The notes under the pieces are model-generated. The model was not told the origin of the DNA, did no database searches, and was given only the letters and a program-made list of their open reading frames with translations. DNA of 64,000 bases, from positions 16,862,759 through 16,926,758 of the forward strand of contig CM026390.1 of assembly GCA_014843695.1 (NCBI GenBank), in the 5' to 3' direction. Source of the DNA: Archivesica marissinica. Its lineage: Eukaryota; Mollusca; Bivalvia; Venerida; Vesicomyidae. Positions 51,181 to 63,203 of the stretch are shown here, piece by piece. Position numbers and translations under genes: made by a program. Position 1 is the stretch's first letter. Each line of letters begins with the position of its first letter.

Positions 51181-51722
51181 GTTATGCCTCACGGTTGTTC
51201 AGCTTTATGCCTCACGGTTGTTCAGCTTTATGCCTCACGGTTGTTCAGCTTTATGCCTCACGACTGTTGAGCTTTATGCCTCACGGCTGTTCAGCTTTAT
51301 ACCTCACGGCTGTTCAGCTTTATGCCTCACGACTGTTGAGCTTTATGCCTCACGACTGTTGAACTTTATTCCTCACGACTGTTCAGCTTTATGCCTCACG
51401 GCTGTTGAGCTTTATGCCTCACGGCTGTTGAGCTATATGCCTCACGGCTGTTGAGCCTTATGCCTCACGGCGGTTGAGCGTTATGCCTCACGGCTGTTCA
51501 GCTTTATGCCTCACGGCTGTTCAGCTTTATGCCTCACGGCTGTTCAGCTTTATGCCTCACGGCTGTTGAGCTTTATGCCTCACGGCTGTTCAACTTTATG
51601 CCTCACGACTGTTGAGCTTTATGCCTCACGACTGTTGAGCTTTATGCCTCACGGTTGTTGAGCTTTATGCCTCACGGCTGTTCAGCTTTATGCCTCACGG
51701 CTGTTCAGCTTTATGCCTCAAG
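51181..51722 (+). repeat. 23-bp minisatellite, arm 1 of an inverted array pair, about 23 copies
   Basis: The unit is CAGCTTTATGCCTCACGGCT plus GTT, with ACGGTTG, ACGACTG and GAGC variants. A related array lies in reverse orientation at 54,728-55,245, including matching flank sequence. Confidence 0.95.
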
Positions 51723-52249
51723 AGAAATGTCTGTCAACAGGCGTATGGTGTTGTTAAGGGTTATTCTAAGTAAGCAGTTGATTTTCAACAAACAAAGCAT
51801 GATCACAAACAACATGTAATGTATATTGCAAGCTGTCAGTGTCATGCATCGACCAATCAGAATCGTTACAGGTGTTACTAAACGTGTGGTCATATAAGAA
51901 TTTATGAGATGACTGTATTGCACTAAATACAAGCAAAGTTATGTGATAAAATATTTGTGTTACTTTGCTTGCATATTTATGTACGTTAACCAGTTTAGTA
52001 TAGTTGTTCTCTACTGTGCACAAAGCTATGATAAGTCGGTCAATGCGAACTCAGTCGTGGTTCACGGGACATTTGTCAAGTGACCGTAAGTTCACTATAT
52101 ATGTATAATTATATATTCGTGATCAATCGTTCCCCTCTCGTTCCATGCAGAGTATCTCATATGTTACATTTGACTAACACAGACATTACCAATGTAGCAA
52201 CATCAGTATTAAACCATGGGAGTAGCTTCAGTCAATACTTCATAAATGT
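51723..52249. other. Unique sequence, no gene recognised
   Basis: AT-rich sequence. Two overlapping minus frames (51,711-51,932 and 51,766-52,023) show no domain or splice context. Confidence 0.5.
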
Positions 52250-52360
52250 TCTTTAGTTTTGGGGTCTAAGCCATATCGACAGCTTAGGTCGTGGTTATGT
52301 CGATCCATATTGATGGAGGAAGATCTCGGGTGCATCCAACGAGCGGTATTACAACACGGG
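52250..52360. mobile_element. SINE6-like fragment
   Basis: The order TCGACAGCTTAGGTCGTGGT ... GATGGAGGAAGATCTCGGGT ... GAGCGGTATTACAA parallels 10,325-10,425 (ATCAACAGCTTAGGTCATAT ... GGTGGAGGAAGAGCCCGGGT ... GAGCAGTATTTCAA). Confidence 0.5.
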
Positions 52361-52364
52361 CGGG

Positions 52365-52976
<612 letters not shown>

Positions 52977-53079
52977 ATTAGACCGTCAACAAACAGTGCA
53001 ATGAAACATAATTATGTTAGTAATGACACATATATAAAGCATTGGAAATCAGTTCTTATTCAAGGTCTGATACCAGCAA

Positions 53080-53213
53080 GTAGCCTGGGTTCCAGTCTGT
53101 CGATTTTTTTAAACTTCTGGCAAAATGACACGTTGATATGATCAGAAACTCAATACGGCCCAATTAATAGTATCGGTATTAAAATATATTTATTTGACTG
53201 ACCAGGCAAACTA
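53080..53213. mobile_element. hAT-like MITE-G copy 1, right end truncated
   Basis: It starts GTAGCCTGGGTTCCAGTCTG and continues CTTCTGGCAAAATGACACG and CAATACGGCCCAATTAATAG, matching 61,308-61,462. It stops after TGACTGACCAGGCAAA, before the right terminus. Confidence 0.7.
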
Positions 53214-53663
53214 TATCGACGGCTAACCAGCAGGGTCCGTGATCATTAATATAGTATATTATATCATTTTATTTTGGGCCAACAATGCAACGCAAGCTTA
53301 GGTTAAGCATTTTGCACCGATTAGTTACTAGTATCTACCATTATCACCAACGGAATACGAATTTAAATTGTTGAATATCACGCGTTGTCATTTATACAAT
53401 ATTAGTTCTTTTTGAATGAACATAACATTTCCATCATCTAAAAGTAATGCTATGGCCAGAGGGTACTGATGTTGAAGGGACGTTATCATTTTAAAGGGAA
53501 ATGCCAGTTTGTATGACGAGAAATGCATATTTATATGACCCGTGGTTAATCAGATATATAGTTTTGCCTGTAGGGGACACTTGTGTATTTGGTGACCCAG
53601 CATATCGTTGGCCGGAAGCCATAGCTAGGTCGGTAAGTTAATTACTACTAGTTCAACTGTTCA
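53214..53663. other. Unique sequence, no feature recognised
   Basis: AT-rich, with no coding frame, tandem repeat or transposon end recognised. Confidence 0.5.
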
Positions 53664-53850
53664 TACACATTTATTTTAGCTCGATTGCGAAACAAGTTTT
53701 TACAACATTAGTTAAATCGTTCTCGAGACATCATTCCTGATTGCATCCATCGCCACGATGGAGAGAAAAGAAGCAATGTGAATTTAAGGGCCACTCGTAA
53801 ACTCAAGGTCTCTCACACCTGAAACGACCACTGCGCTATCACGACTTCTA
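53664..53850 (-). mobile_element. SINE1, head partly deleted
   Basis: The 3' tail and body are clear (CACATTTATTTTAGCTCGAT, CTCGAGACATCATTCCTG). The A-box end CACTGCGCTATCACGACTTC is present, but the B-box segment is shortened. Confidence 0.82.
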
Positions 53851-53974
53851 CTAGGCAAGCTAAATATGCAAATAATGTTCATCCTCTATAACGTAAATGG
53901 AAGCATCGTTGTTGCAATACTACATGCAAATCGAATTACCATAATGCATTGTGAATATATGCATGTTGAATATA

Positions 53975-54152
53975 CAGTCAAACCTGTGTTAGTGGTCACC
54001 TCCATTAAGCAGCCAACCTGTATTAAGCAGCCATTTTCCAGATTCCCAATTGGTCGTTTTGTTATATAGTTGACCTCTATTAAGCAGCCACCTGTGCTAA
54101 GCAGCCACTTTCTCTGACTCCCTTGGCTGGCTGCTTAAGACAGGTTTGACTG
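53975..54152 (+). mobile_element. MITE-F copy 2
   Basis: The ends CAGTCAAACCTGTGTTAG and CTTAAGACAGGTTTGACTG are flanked by TA. Four AAGCAGCC repeats lie inside. Confidence 0.82.
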
Positions 54153-54200
54153 TATTGTATTACGTGACCAATATATAATTCTTTTTTTTCTTTTTTTTTC

Positions 54201-54266
54201 TATACAAATTTATTTTAGCTCGATTGTGAAACAAGTTCTTACAACTTATATTAATCACTCTCGAGA
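54201..54266 (-). mobile_element. SINE1 3' end fragment
   Basis: Only the last ~65 bp (CTATACAAATTTATTTTAGC to AATCACTCTCGAGA as plus-strand text) remain. A T-rich run precedes it. Confidence 0.78.
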
Positions 54267-54457
54267 TATATATAATTACATATTTGTATGTTGATGATGA
54301 TGTACAATTCTAGAAATATGCACGTTCTTCATTAACTTCTGTAACAGTAAAAGAATATCGATTCAAAGTATCATCTTTCCTTTCAACACATAATAAATAG
54401 TAACTTATAAATAAGTTATATTGAGATGTGGCTCATGTCATATGACAACTAAATATA

Positions 54458-54623
54458 CAGTCAAACCTGCCTTAAGCAGCCAGCCAAGGGAATCACAGAA
54501 AGTGACTGCTTAACACAGGTGGCTGCTTAATAGAGGTAACGTGTGTAATAAAACAACATATTGGGAATCTGGAAACTGGCTGCTTAATACAGGTTGGCTG
54601 CTTAATGGAGGTGACCACTAACA
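54458..54623 (-). mobile_element. MITE-F copy 3, inverted, one end lost
   Basis: It is the reverse orientation of copy 2, 305 bp away. It starts CAGTCAAACCTGCCTTAAGC and ends at GGTGACCACTAACA, lacking the terminal AGGTTTGACTG. Confidence 0.78.
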
Positions 54624-54727
54624 TGTGGGTCTTCGGCTGTGTGACGTTATCATCACATTGTTGGTTGTCGTATAACACAGCTCTGATTCATGTGATATAT
54701 GTTACCGTCTCGTATATTATATTAGTA

Positions 54728-55245
54728 TAAAGCTCAACAGTCGTGAGGCAAAAGCCCAGCAGCAGCGAGACATAAATCTCAACAGTCGTAAGGCAAAAGC
54801 CCAACAGCGGCGAGGCATAAATCTCTACAGTCGTGAGGCAAAAGCCCAACAGTGGCGAGGCATAAATCTCTACAGTCGTGAGGCAAAGGCCCAACAGCGG
54901 CGAGACATAACTCTCAACAGTCGTGAGGCAAAAGCTCAAGGGCGACGAGGCATAAATCTCTACAGTCGTGAGGCAAAGGCCCAACAGCGGCGAGACATAA
55001 CTCTCAACAGTCGTGAGGCAAAAGCTCAAGGGCGACGAGGCATAAATCTCTACAGTCGTGAGGCAAAGGCCCAACAGCGGCGAGTCATAACTCTCAACAG
55101 TCGTGAGGCAAAAGCTCAACGGCGACGAGGCATAAATCTCGACAGTCGTGAGGAAAAAGCCCAACAGCGGCGAGGCATAAATCTCAACAGTCGTGAGGAA
55201 ATGCTCAACAGCTATGAGGTAAAAGCTCAGTTCAGTCGTGAGGTA
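54728..55245 (-). repeat. 22/23-bp minisatellite, arm 2 of the inverted array pair, organised as 45- and 90-bp units
   Basis: The monomer CAACAGTCGTGAGGCATAAA is the reverse complement of the 51.2-kb unit. Here monomers pair into 45-bp dimers (CTCTACAGTCGTGAGGCAAA then GGCCCAACAGCGGCGAGACA), and between about 54,900 and 55,130 dimers alternate as a 90-bp tetramer. The right flank TTATGCATACTTTTGCAGTG matches, inverted, the left flank of the 51.2-kb array. Confidence 0.93.
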
Positions 55246-55381
55246 TAAAGTTATGCATACTTTTGCAGTGGTTGTGTGATTATATATTATATATTTATAT
55301 ATTAAGGCTGGCGTATGTACTGTTATGTGTTTTATATCACGTGGTACTACACATGAAGAGACGGAAATAAACTATATGACT

Positions 55382-55660
55382 TGGCGGCGGTTGAGTGGTA
55401 GGGTAGGGGGAGGGGGTAGGCGAGCGGCATGAGTGTGGATGTTGTAGGGGAGGGCGGCATGAGTGGGAGGGAGAGAGAGATAGAGATATATAGATATATA
55501 GAGAGGGAGAGAGAGAGAGAGGGAGAGAGAGGTGGGATGGAGGGAGAGGGAGGGAGATGGGGAGAGAGGAGAGAGGAGAGAGAGGAGAGAGGGGGAGAGA
55601 TATAGGGAGAGAGAGGGGAGAGCGAGGAGAGAGGGGGAGAGAGATGGGGGAGAGAGATTT
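55382..55660. repeat. GA-rich purine tract
   Basis: About 280 bp of GAGAGAGG/GGGAGAGA sequence, almost all purine on the plus strand, with short TATAGA interruptions. It could form non-B DNA. Open frames in it are composition artefacts. Confidence 0.93.
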
Positions 55661-55784
55661 AATGCATGCACGTATGGACGTATGTGCATTCTAAAATTAC
55701 GCAGCGTATGAACGCATGCACGAAAACGCATTATACAACAAGAAACACAGCATAAGATGTTTGTGCTGATATTATCATTATAGC

Positions 55785-56750
55785 AACATCATATAGCAAC
55801 ATCATATAGCAACATCATATAGCAACATCATATAGCAACATCATATAGCAACATCATATAGCAACATCATATAGCAACATCATATAGCAACATCATATAG
55901 CAACATCATATAGCAACATCATATAGCAACATCATATAGCAACATCATATAGCAACATCATATAGCAACATCATATAGCAACATCATATAGCAACATCAT
56001 ATAGCAACATCATATAGCAACCAAACACATCATATAGCAACATCATATAGCAACATCATATAGCAACATCATATAGCAACATCATATAGCAACATCATAT
56101 AGCAACATCATATAGCAACATCATATAGCAACATCATATAGCAACATCATATAGCAACATCATATAGCAACATCATATAGCAACATCATATAGCAACACA
56201 TATAGCAACATCATATAGCAACATCATATAGCAACATCATATAGCAACATCAAACAACATATAGCAACATCATATAGCACATCATATAGCAACATCATAT
56301 AGCAACATCATATAGCAACATCATATAGCAACATCATATAGCAACATCATATAGCAACATCATATAGCAACATCATATAGCAACATCATATAGCAACATC
56401 ATATAGCAACATCATATAGCAACATCATATAGCAACATCATATAGCAACATCATATAGCAACATCATATAGCAACATCATATAGCAACATCATATAGCAA
56501 CATCATATAGCACATCATATAGCAACATCATATAGCAACATCAACAACACATATAGCAACATCATATAGCAACATCATATAGCAACATCATATAGCAACA
56601 TCATATAGCAACATCATATAGCAACATCATATAGCAACATCATATAGCAACATCATATAGCAACATCATATAGCAACATCATATAGCAACATCATATAGC
56701 AACATCATATAGCAACATCATTATAGCAACATCATATAGCAACACATTTA
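55785..56750. repeat. 13-bp minisatellite, about 73 copies
   Basis: The unit is ATAGCAACATCAT. It is nearly invariant except for a few indel units (about 56,025, 56,195, 56,252, 56,510 and 56,545). Confidence 0.97.
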
Positions 56751-56934
56751 CTAATTGATAATACCAAGATGCACAGCCAACAATTTGACTCCACTATGGA
56801 AATTAGATACGACATTTGTATTGTTCAAACTTGAAAACAGAATATAATAATATAAAATAACATGGTACGGGTGATAACATTACCGAATTCCTCTCGATTT
56901 TACCTGTAAATAACACGACCCGTTAATGTTTCTG

Positions 56935-57230
56935 TATTCCATTCGATGTACCGATAAATAACGCAGCACGTTAATGTTGTTACCGCATACACCTCGATGT
57001 ACCGATAAATAACGCAGCGCATACACCTCGATGTACCGATAAATAACGTAGCACGTTAATGTTGTTACCGCATACACCTCGATGTACCGATAAATAACGC
57101 AGCGTTAATGTTGTTACCGCATACACCTCGATGTACCGATAAATAACGCAGCGTTAATGTTGTTACCGCATACACCTCGATGTACCGATAAATAACGCAG
57201 CACGTTAATGTTGTTACCGCACATTGTAAC
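56935..57230. repeat. 51-bp minisatellite, about 6 copies
   Basis: The unit is CGCATACACCTCGATGTACC plus GATAAATAACGCAGCACGTT and AATGTTGTTAC. One copy lacks GTTAATGTTGTTACCG and others lack CAC. The edges degrade on both sides (ATTCCATTCGATGTACC on the left). Confidence 0.93.
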
Positions 57231-57312
57231 GCTCGATTTACCGATAAATAACTCGATGCGCAATACGGTGGATAATATTATCGATTAACCGATCAATACC
57301 ATGACACGTTAA

Positions 57313-57546
57313 TTTATACAAATATAGTTTAGCTCGATTGCGAAACAAGATATTACAACTTATATTAATCACTTTCGAGACCTCATTCCTGATGGAATCC
57401 ATCGCCACGAGGGAGAGAGAAGAGGCAACGTGGAATTTAAATGCCTTGCCTAAGGGCACGATCGTAACGGCTCCAGCGAGGCTCGAACTCCAGACCGTTC
57501 GCACCTGAAGCGAACGCGCATCCACTGCGCTATCACGACTTCCACA
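57313..57546 (-). mobile_element. SINE1, full length
   Basis: It is complete on the minus strand: GGAAGTCGTGATAGCGCAGT head, B-box GGAGTTCGAGCCTCGC, CCTTAGGCAAGGCATTTAAA body, and the tail TATATTTGTATAAA. The anticodon-like arm TTCGC-TTCAGGT-GCGAA is preserved. Confidence 0.9.
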
Positions 57547-58054
57547 TGACACGTTACCATGCTGTTATAAATTAACATATTAGCAATAGTTCGATATTGC
57601 TTGCATGAACTGTATTTAAAACACTGTCGTGACGTCATACCTTTGTACTTTCAGTCCATTATTATTAATATTGGACTGGTGTCAAAGGGCCAGAGTATTA
57701 TATCAAATACTAAGCTTAAATGCAGGAAATCAACAATTCTAATTGGGTAGGATCTTGTTATATAAATGTGTGTTTTAAGAAAGATATAATAAAGCCTCAA
57801 ACGGATCCAATAAGTAAAATATTGGTACGGTCTTCGGTGCTATGTGCCTCACACAGCCCAGTTTTCGGCTTATATCATATACGCACGCCGAGAGAGGAGC
57901 TCGGCATAAGCGTTGCAAACCCTGCTATTTTTATATTTCTCAGTTTCAATATAGCCGAGTTAAACTATATTTTCTTAATATCGTGTATCGCTGTATTAAA
58001 GTTTTCGCAATAAAAGACTATTTGTTGTACCGGGGTTGCAAATAGTGATTTGAA
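57547..58054. other. Unique sequence, no gene recognised
   Basis: AT-rich. The overlapping plus frames at 57,720-58,045 show no domain, no splice context and no codon signature. Confidence 0.45.
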
Positions 58055-58134
58055 CCACGGGGATTCGGCACGTTTGGGGGTACTAGTATATATATTTACT
58101 TAAACTTTACCCCCAAACGTGCCGAATCCCTGTG
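58055..58134. repeat. 27-bp inverted repeat (hairpin)
   Basis: CACGGGGATTCGGCACGTTT then GGGGGTA pairs with TACCCCC then AAACGTGCCGAATCCCTGTG across a ~25-nt AT-rich loop, with one mismatch. The flanks GTGATTTGAAC also repeat directly on both sides (58,046 and 58,132), so it may be a small foldback insertion. Confidence 0.85.
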
Positions 58135-58828
58135 ATTTGAACCGGTCAATCATCTACTCTGCTGTCATAACAAGTTATTTATATAGAAATATATATTGTA
58201 TGTATTAGCATGAACTAAGCACATCAAAGGAATACGAACATAAGTGATACTTTATTAATAAGTCCATGAACATAATAACCTTACACTCTGCCAATAAATA
58301 TATAATAAAGACTAGCACCTTGATAAATCAACATACAAGACAGAGACCTGCGAGTGGCAGTTACAAGCTTCCCATCAACACTGCAAAGCAGCTGCGCATC
58401 CGGGCATTGTGCATATGGCAGTCACGTGAGTCAGTGGTCAGCACTATGGTGTGCGATACGGTTCAAAGCTATTACATATCTGGTGCGCTGACAATATATT
58501 CACGCATTGTCACATATTTGTTGGGTTTTCACTTACAATCACTGGCTTGTCTGTTACCTCCCTTCGCAGATAAAGTCTGATTTATCCAGAAATGTATATC
58601 GGTACGTATAGTTGGTATCCTTTGTTTTTACTGTTGTTCCCTAACCAGATGTTGCGGTATAATAAGTGTGATTAATTGATAACAAATGTTTACAGATAAC
58701 TACCCATTGGATGTACTGTAGGATATCTTTCGACCTTCGCGATATACTAAATAAAAGAATTATAAAATGAGAAAAGTGGGTGAAAATAGATAGCAAAGGA
58801 AACAAAGATAAAAACAGAGAAAGCCACT
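58135..58828. other. Unique sequence, no gene recognised
   Basis: A 104-codon plus frame at 58,266-58,580 has no recognised domain and no exon borders. I see nothing else. Confidence 0.45.
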
Positions 58829-59292
58829 TAAAGCGACACTACATCACAAAACAGCAAATACAATGCATGTTTTCACGTATAAATGCATTGCTACTACAAA
58901 TTCGTCTGAATACATTCGAACAATAAACAGTGTTTTGTGGTCTTCAAACATATAACGGTCATCCACGCTCCTGAAATGACGTGTGTTTGTCATTTCGTTT
59001 AGAGATAATTTAACTAAGATTAGTCTACACATAAATATGCATAGGCACACATGTGAGATATAACGGTAAATCTGTACGATAAATCGTGTTATTCAGGATG
59101 CACGCATTGTATTACGTATGAATGTCGACCACATTTACATTATTTTGTTATGTCAACAAACCGCGTATACGACGCTTGTTTATTTGTTGAAATACTGAGC
59201 TTTGGAGGCAAACATTGGTAAACAAATTACACCATATAATAGGAAATTACATTCTGCAGACATTTGCGTTTCACCGATGTAGTGTCGCTTTA
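58829..59292. mobile_element. MITE-H-related element with perfect ends
   Basis: The ends TTAAAGCGACACTACATC and GATGTAGTGTCGCTTTAA are perfect 18-bp inverted repeats. They resemble MITE-H ends, but the interior differs, so this is a sister family and the freshest-looking member here. Confidence 0.8.
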
Positions 59293-60053
59293 AGAGGACC
59301 TGAGTATTCAGGGGCAGTAACTGACCGATGTATCTCATCCTAACGCATATATTTGTGGGTTAACCCATATTTTAGCATAATGTGTGCGTACATCAATACC
59401 TATGTTTAACTGCTATCATGCATTCTACATGCGCATCTTTTAATATGGGGAAAACTTTTGCAAGCACCTAAAAATAAATAATAAACGTACATGAATACAC
59501 TCCCAACAATTTGTGGTTGCAACCACACACAAATATACTGGCACCTAAACGTAATGGTGGGTGTACATACATATATATTGGATGCACGTACATCTGTTAT
59601 GGATAACCCACAGGTAATTATGGTGTAAGATATGGTCAGAAATATGAAAATATCCAATGTACACATTTGGCCATTTGAACCTTTTCGTACACCATACCTA
59701 GAGAAATAATCGTAATGAGTCAGTGGTCAATCCGAACATTGTGCGCAGAACCATTACTATCGAACCGTATATCAATACACTGTTCTACACATAGCACGAC
59801 TATTTTATATCCCAGCATTGTCCATGACCAGTGGTCACTGCGGGTAATCTGAACAAGTGCGGACGTGTTGATGACGAGTTTTTACACGACTACGGTTACG
59901 GGACTCCTTGCGGCTATTTCCGGACAGTTGTGTATTGGATGGGAAAGTTACAACGTTGCATTCTACAACAATGTATGCTTGAAGTACTACTGCGCAGAAG
60001 AAAGTGAATTAGTTTCGCTATATATTTAGTGTTATCTGTATGTTTGTGTTAAA
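59293..60053 (+). promoter_or_regulatory. Candidate 5' flank and 5' UTR of the 60-kb gene
   Basis: Directly upstream of the candidate first exon lie GGCTATTTCCGGACAG (ETS-like TTCCGG) and CTACTGCGCAGAAG (NRF1-like TGCGCA). No TATA box was seen at a sensible distance. A 6-codon upstream ORF starts at 60,040 and overlaps the main ATG in another frame. The transcription start cannot be placed. Confidence 0.3.
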
Positions 60054-60194
60054 ATGGTAGGTTTGAGGGATATTAGTTCGTCGTCGGAACACATGTTGCC
60101 AGACGCATTGATGGACAAATTAAAGAGGCTCCTACAGAAGTCACCTGATAAGCCAAAACACACGATAGAATACTCTGTCGTTACAACAACAGAA
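60054..60194 (+). CDS. Candidate first coding exon of an unidentified gene (47 codons)
   Basis: The ATG has a good context (AAAATGG), with an in-frame TAG upstream at 60,027, so translation would start here. The 47 codons read MVGLRDISSSSEHMLPDA, then LMDKLKRLLQKSPDKPKH and TIEYSVVTTTE. They end at GAA|GTAAGT, a near-ideal splice donor in phase 0. The composition is mixed and protein-like, with a probable amphipathic helix around LMDKLKRLLQK and no signal peptide. I do not recognise the family, and no further exon was found before the window ends at 64,000. A chance frame is possible, but start, length and donor fit together. Confidence 0.55.
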
Positions 60195-60902
60195 GTAAGT
60201 CGATTATTAAAATTAATAATTACATTTTTATTACATTAATAATTTTTAATTAGTATGTCGCTGGGGCATATCGAGTTATTCCCAATTACATCCGTGTAGA
60301 TAGTTTATTTTTATTTTAAAAAAATTATGAAACAAAGAAAGATTTTTTTAACGGAATTTAGAAAAAAATGATAGTAAATTAACAAACATAATAAAAAGTC
60401 ATTTCTTACTAGATAACACAGAGATAGATCGCGGTGACATTTATTATGATGTGCTGTTGCAATAATAATAATAATAATAATTAAGGAAGATAATATTAAA
60501 TAATTTAACGAAAAACACATTTGACAACGTCACTCATCCATAATGCCCTTAGGACATAAATATTTGTATGCATATCAACACTGATTTACTTAGCCTAACA
60601 TAACACACTGCATTGTCGTTTTGGACTTTTGTTCTTTAATAATAGTAGTATATTATGCAGTACCATGATACATTATAACTGTGCTCTAGTCCAATATAAG
60701 CACCGTCCACGGCGTCTGCATCTGCATTACTCAGTCAATGATCACAACACGACAGGTCAAGAAATAGAATGTTATGTGTACCGATGGCAAACCAAACGTA
60801 GTAACGGACTCTACTAAACACCTGTTTTCACGCTACATCGTTTTATTCTATCAAATATTACATCAGTACATGTACATGGTTAGAAAAACAGACGTGTGTT
60901 TA
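60195..60902. other. Probable first-intron sequence
   Basis: AT-rich sequence with a short (AAT)n tract at 60,462-60,481. No second exon of the 60-kb candidate gene was found here. Confidence 0.4.
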
Positions 60903-61026
60903 GTTTATGCACATTTATTTTATCTCTATTGCGAAACAAGTTCTTACATTATATTAATCACTCTCGAGACCTCATTCCTGGTGGAATGCACCGCCATGAG
61001 CTGATGAGGGAGGGAGAGAGAGAAGA
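60903..61026 (-). mobile_element. SINE1 3' half
   Basis: The tail and body are present (TATTTTATCTCTATTGCGAA, CTCGAGACCTCATTCCTGG). It is truncated within the CTCTTCTCTCTC block. Confidence 0.82.
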
Positions 61027-61098
61027 GCTTTGGTGATGAAAATTCTAGCATGCCAGATCTATATCACTGGATCTATATAGAACATGCATTATGTCATA

Positions 61099-61266
61099 CC
61101 ACAGGAACTTGAAATTTTATCCATAAGTCACCAAAGGTCTCGTACCTCTATCCTAGGACACCCCCCCCTCTATTAAATAGTCTTTTTTTTAATAGAGGGG
61201 GATGTCCTAGGATAGAGGTACAAGACCTTTGTGGTGGTTTATGGATACAATTTCAAGTTCCTGTGG
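61099..61266. repeat. 79-bp near-perfect foldback
   Basis: The left arm 61,099-61,177 (CCACAGGAACTTGAAATTTT ... ACCTCTATCCTAGGACACCC) and right arm 61,188-61,266 are reverse complements with a handful of mismatches, separated by ~10 nt. It would fold into a long hairpin. It may be a foldback transposon or a small inverted duplication. Confidence 0.88.
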
Positions 61267-61307
61267 TCATACTCGATTTACTGATTGTCACGATTTTACT
61301 GGAAACC

Positions 61308-61462
61308 CTAGCCTGGGTTCCAGTCTGTCCATTTTTCACTTTTTAACTTCTGGCAAAATCTTGATATTATCAGAAGCTCAATACGGCCCAATTAATAGTC
61401 TCGGTGTTAAAATATATTTATTTGACTGACCAGGCAAAATATGTTGGACTGTTCCCAGGCTG
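61308..61462. mobile_element. hAT-like MITE-G copy 2, complete
   Basis: Perfect 8-bp duplications TGGAAACC (61,300-61,307 and 61,463-61,470) flank the ends CTAGCCTGGGTTCCAGTC and GACTGTTCCCAGGCTG. An 8-bp target duplication with CAGCCTGGG-type ends supports hAT affiliation. Confidence 0.82.
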
Positions 61463-61799
61463 TGGAAACCGCAAACTAAATGGGTTATTGGCAAAGTAAC
61501 AATACAATGTACTAATATAAGCATACTATGTATAATATAAGTAGTGTCAACGTGTCGGGTCAATGTCTAGAGAATAGCAGTCAACGATTGGTAATAAATG
61601 TTACACTGCACCAATTTGTGGAGGGCGACCGACACACTAATCCTCGACATTGTAACTCGTTAATACGTCCGAATAAACCGTTGATATTGAACTAAAATAT
61701 AACTGCGTAAAATATTGACCAACATATAAACGTTTTGCTATAACTGGACGATAAGAAAGTTATCGAATTTGTCTAGCGCTTTATTATCACGCAATACAT

Positions 61800-61872
61800 G
61801 TATGTAATACCTTTAACGACGCAATATGTAATACCGTTAACGACGCAATATTTAATACCATTAACGACGCCA
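61800..61872. repeat. 24-bp direct repeat, 3 copies
   Basis: AATACCGTTAACGACGCAAT plus ATGT is repeated three times with small changes (CCTTTAACG, CCATTAACG). Confidence 0.88.
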
Positions 61873-62116
61873 TATGTTTTCTCCATAACACTTGCATGAA
61901 TTCGAGTAATCTTATCGGCTGTCAACCGTGACTTAAAAACAGGTTTTACAAATCACGTTACTTGAACATGAAACGCAGTTTGTGACTTTCAAACATTCGT
62001 GGCATAAACATTCGCGTAGCGTTAGTCCGTAAAAGTGGAGCTCTATGCGTACCTTGCTCCTAATGCAACGCATTCATGTGGGGAAACGTCACTTTTCTAT
62101 CACAAAAGACGTCGCT

Positions 62117-62643
62117 ATACATAGTTCCCACGGCAGTCAAAAACACTGATAAGATCTTATCTTGGCAGCCATTTTGACTGGCAAGTTTTATTAACTGCAA
62201 TTTCAGGATTTTACTAGTAATACTTTAATTGCAATAACTTTATTAATTTTTTGTTTCTTAATATAACATTTGGTATGATTTTAAAGGTATTGACATGTAC
62301 TTTTTAAATATTAATTTATTTTTTGACAATGATGTATGGATTACAAATTATAAGAACTTAACTTGCACCTATTTTTGAAAGTCTATTTTCACAGTTGAAA
62401 TATTAACATACAGGTAAATTGTTATGTATTCGTTATTGATACGAAATTTGTGAAATGATACAAAAAATATGTCCATTGAGAGCTTTCCAACAATATATGA
62501 ACCACGGTGATGGGATGAAAAATAAATATTTTATGAAGAAAACAAAACCACGCTACTATATATTATATATACTATCTGATCAACTTTGCCATTCAAAATG
62601 GCAGCCACAGTAGGAATGATGACGTCACACGGGAACTATGTAT
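62117..62643. mobile_element. Inverted-repeat element (ATACATAGTTCCC ends)
   Basis: The left end ATACATAGTTCCCACGG pairs with the right end CACGGGAACTATGTATTA. Inner GGCAGCCATTTTGACTGGC and GCCATTCAAAATGGC add further inverted matches. The interior is AT-rich and non-coding. The superfamily is not assigned. Confidence 0.6.
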
Positions 62644-62672
62644 TACAAATTTGACGGAACACGTAACATGAC

Positions 62673-62951
62673 AGACGGATATGTAGTCCAGTGGTAACAC
62701 GCTGGACTGGTAATCCAGGGATCGCAGGTTCGATCCCCCCTCTGACCCTAATAAAATTAACAGTCTTTCAGATGGGACGCTAAACCGAGGTCTCGTGTCG
62801 GTGCTTTACATCGTGCACGTAAAAGAACCAGAGGAGATTCTGGAATGGGTCTCTGTCTGTATCATGCACTATCCTCCAAAATCTAAAATAACTAATCTCT
62901 TCAGGAGGCGTCGCTCATATGGACAACCGGTAGCGACGATATATAAACATA
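62673..62951 (+). mobile_element. SINE2, full length
   Basis: The head AGACGGATATGTAGTCCAGT with CAGGTTCGATCCC is intact. The anticodon-like arm CTGGA-CTGGTAA-TCCAG, the body and the tail GACGATATATAAACATAAAC are present, followed by (CA)n. It looks promoter-competent. Confidence 0.9.
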
Positions 62952-63062
62952 AACACACACACACGTAACGTAATTAGAAAAATATTGTTCCAAAAACAAT
63001 ACGATCTCGAATAGTGTTCGAATCAAACAGTTAGCTCGTAAGATATCTATAATATAGCTATA

Positions 63063-63203
63063 CAGTCAAACCTGTGTTAGTGGTCACATGTATTGACCAG
63101 CCAGTTTTCAAATTATACATTATAATTATATCAAGCAACCACCTGTGATAAGCAGCCATTTTCTGTGATTCCCTTGGCTGGCTATTTAAGACAAGTTTGA
63201 CAG
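63063..63203 (+). mobile_element. MITE-F copy 4
   Basis: TA-flanked ends CAGTCAAACCTGTGTTAG and AAGACAAGTTTGACAG. The middle is shortened compared with copy 2. Confidence 0.8.

Noticed and set aside
57720..58580. Plus-strand frames of 67-104 codons
   Set aside because: They have AT-rich chance composition, no domain, no splice context, and no continuity with the 60-kb candidate exon.
62673..62745. A functional tRNA gene (Thr-like)
   Set aside because: A- and B-boxes and an anticodon-like arm exist, but acceptor and T-stem pairing is poor and the sequence continues into a dispersed SINE2 body found several times in the window.
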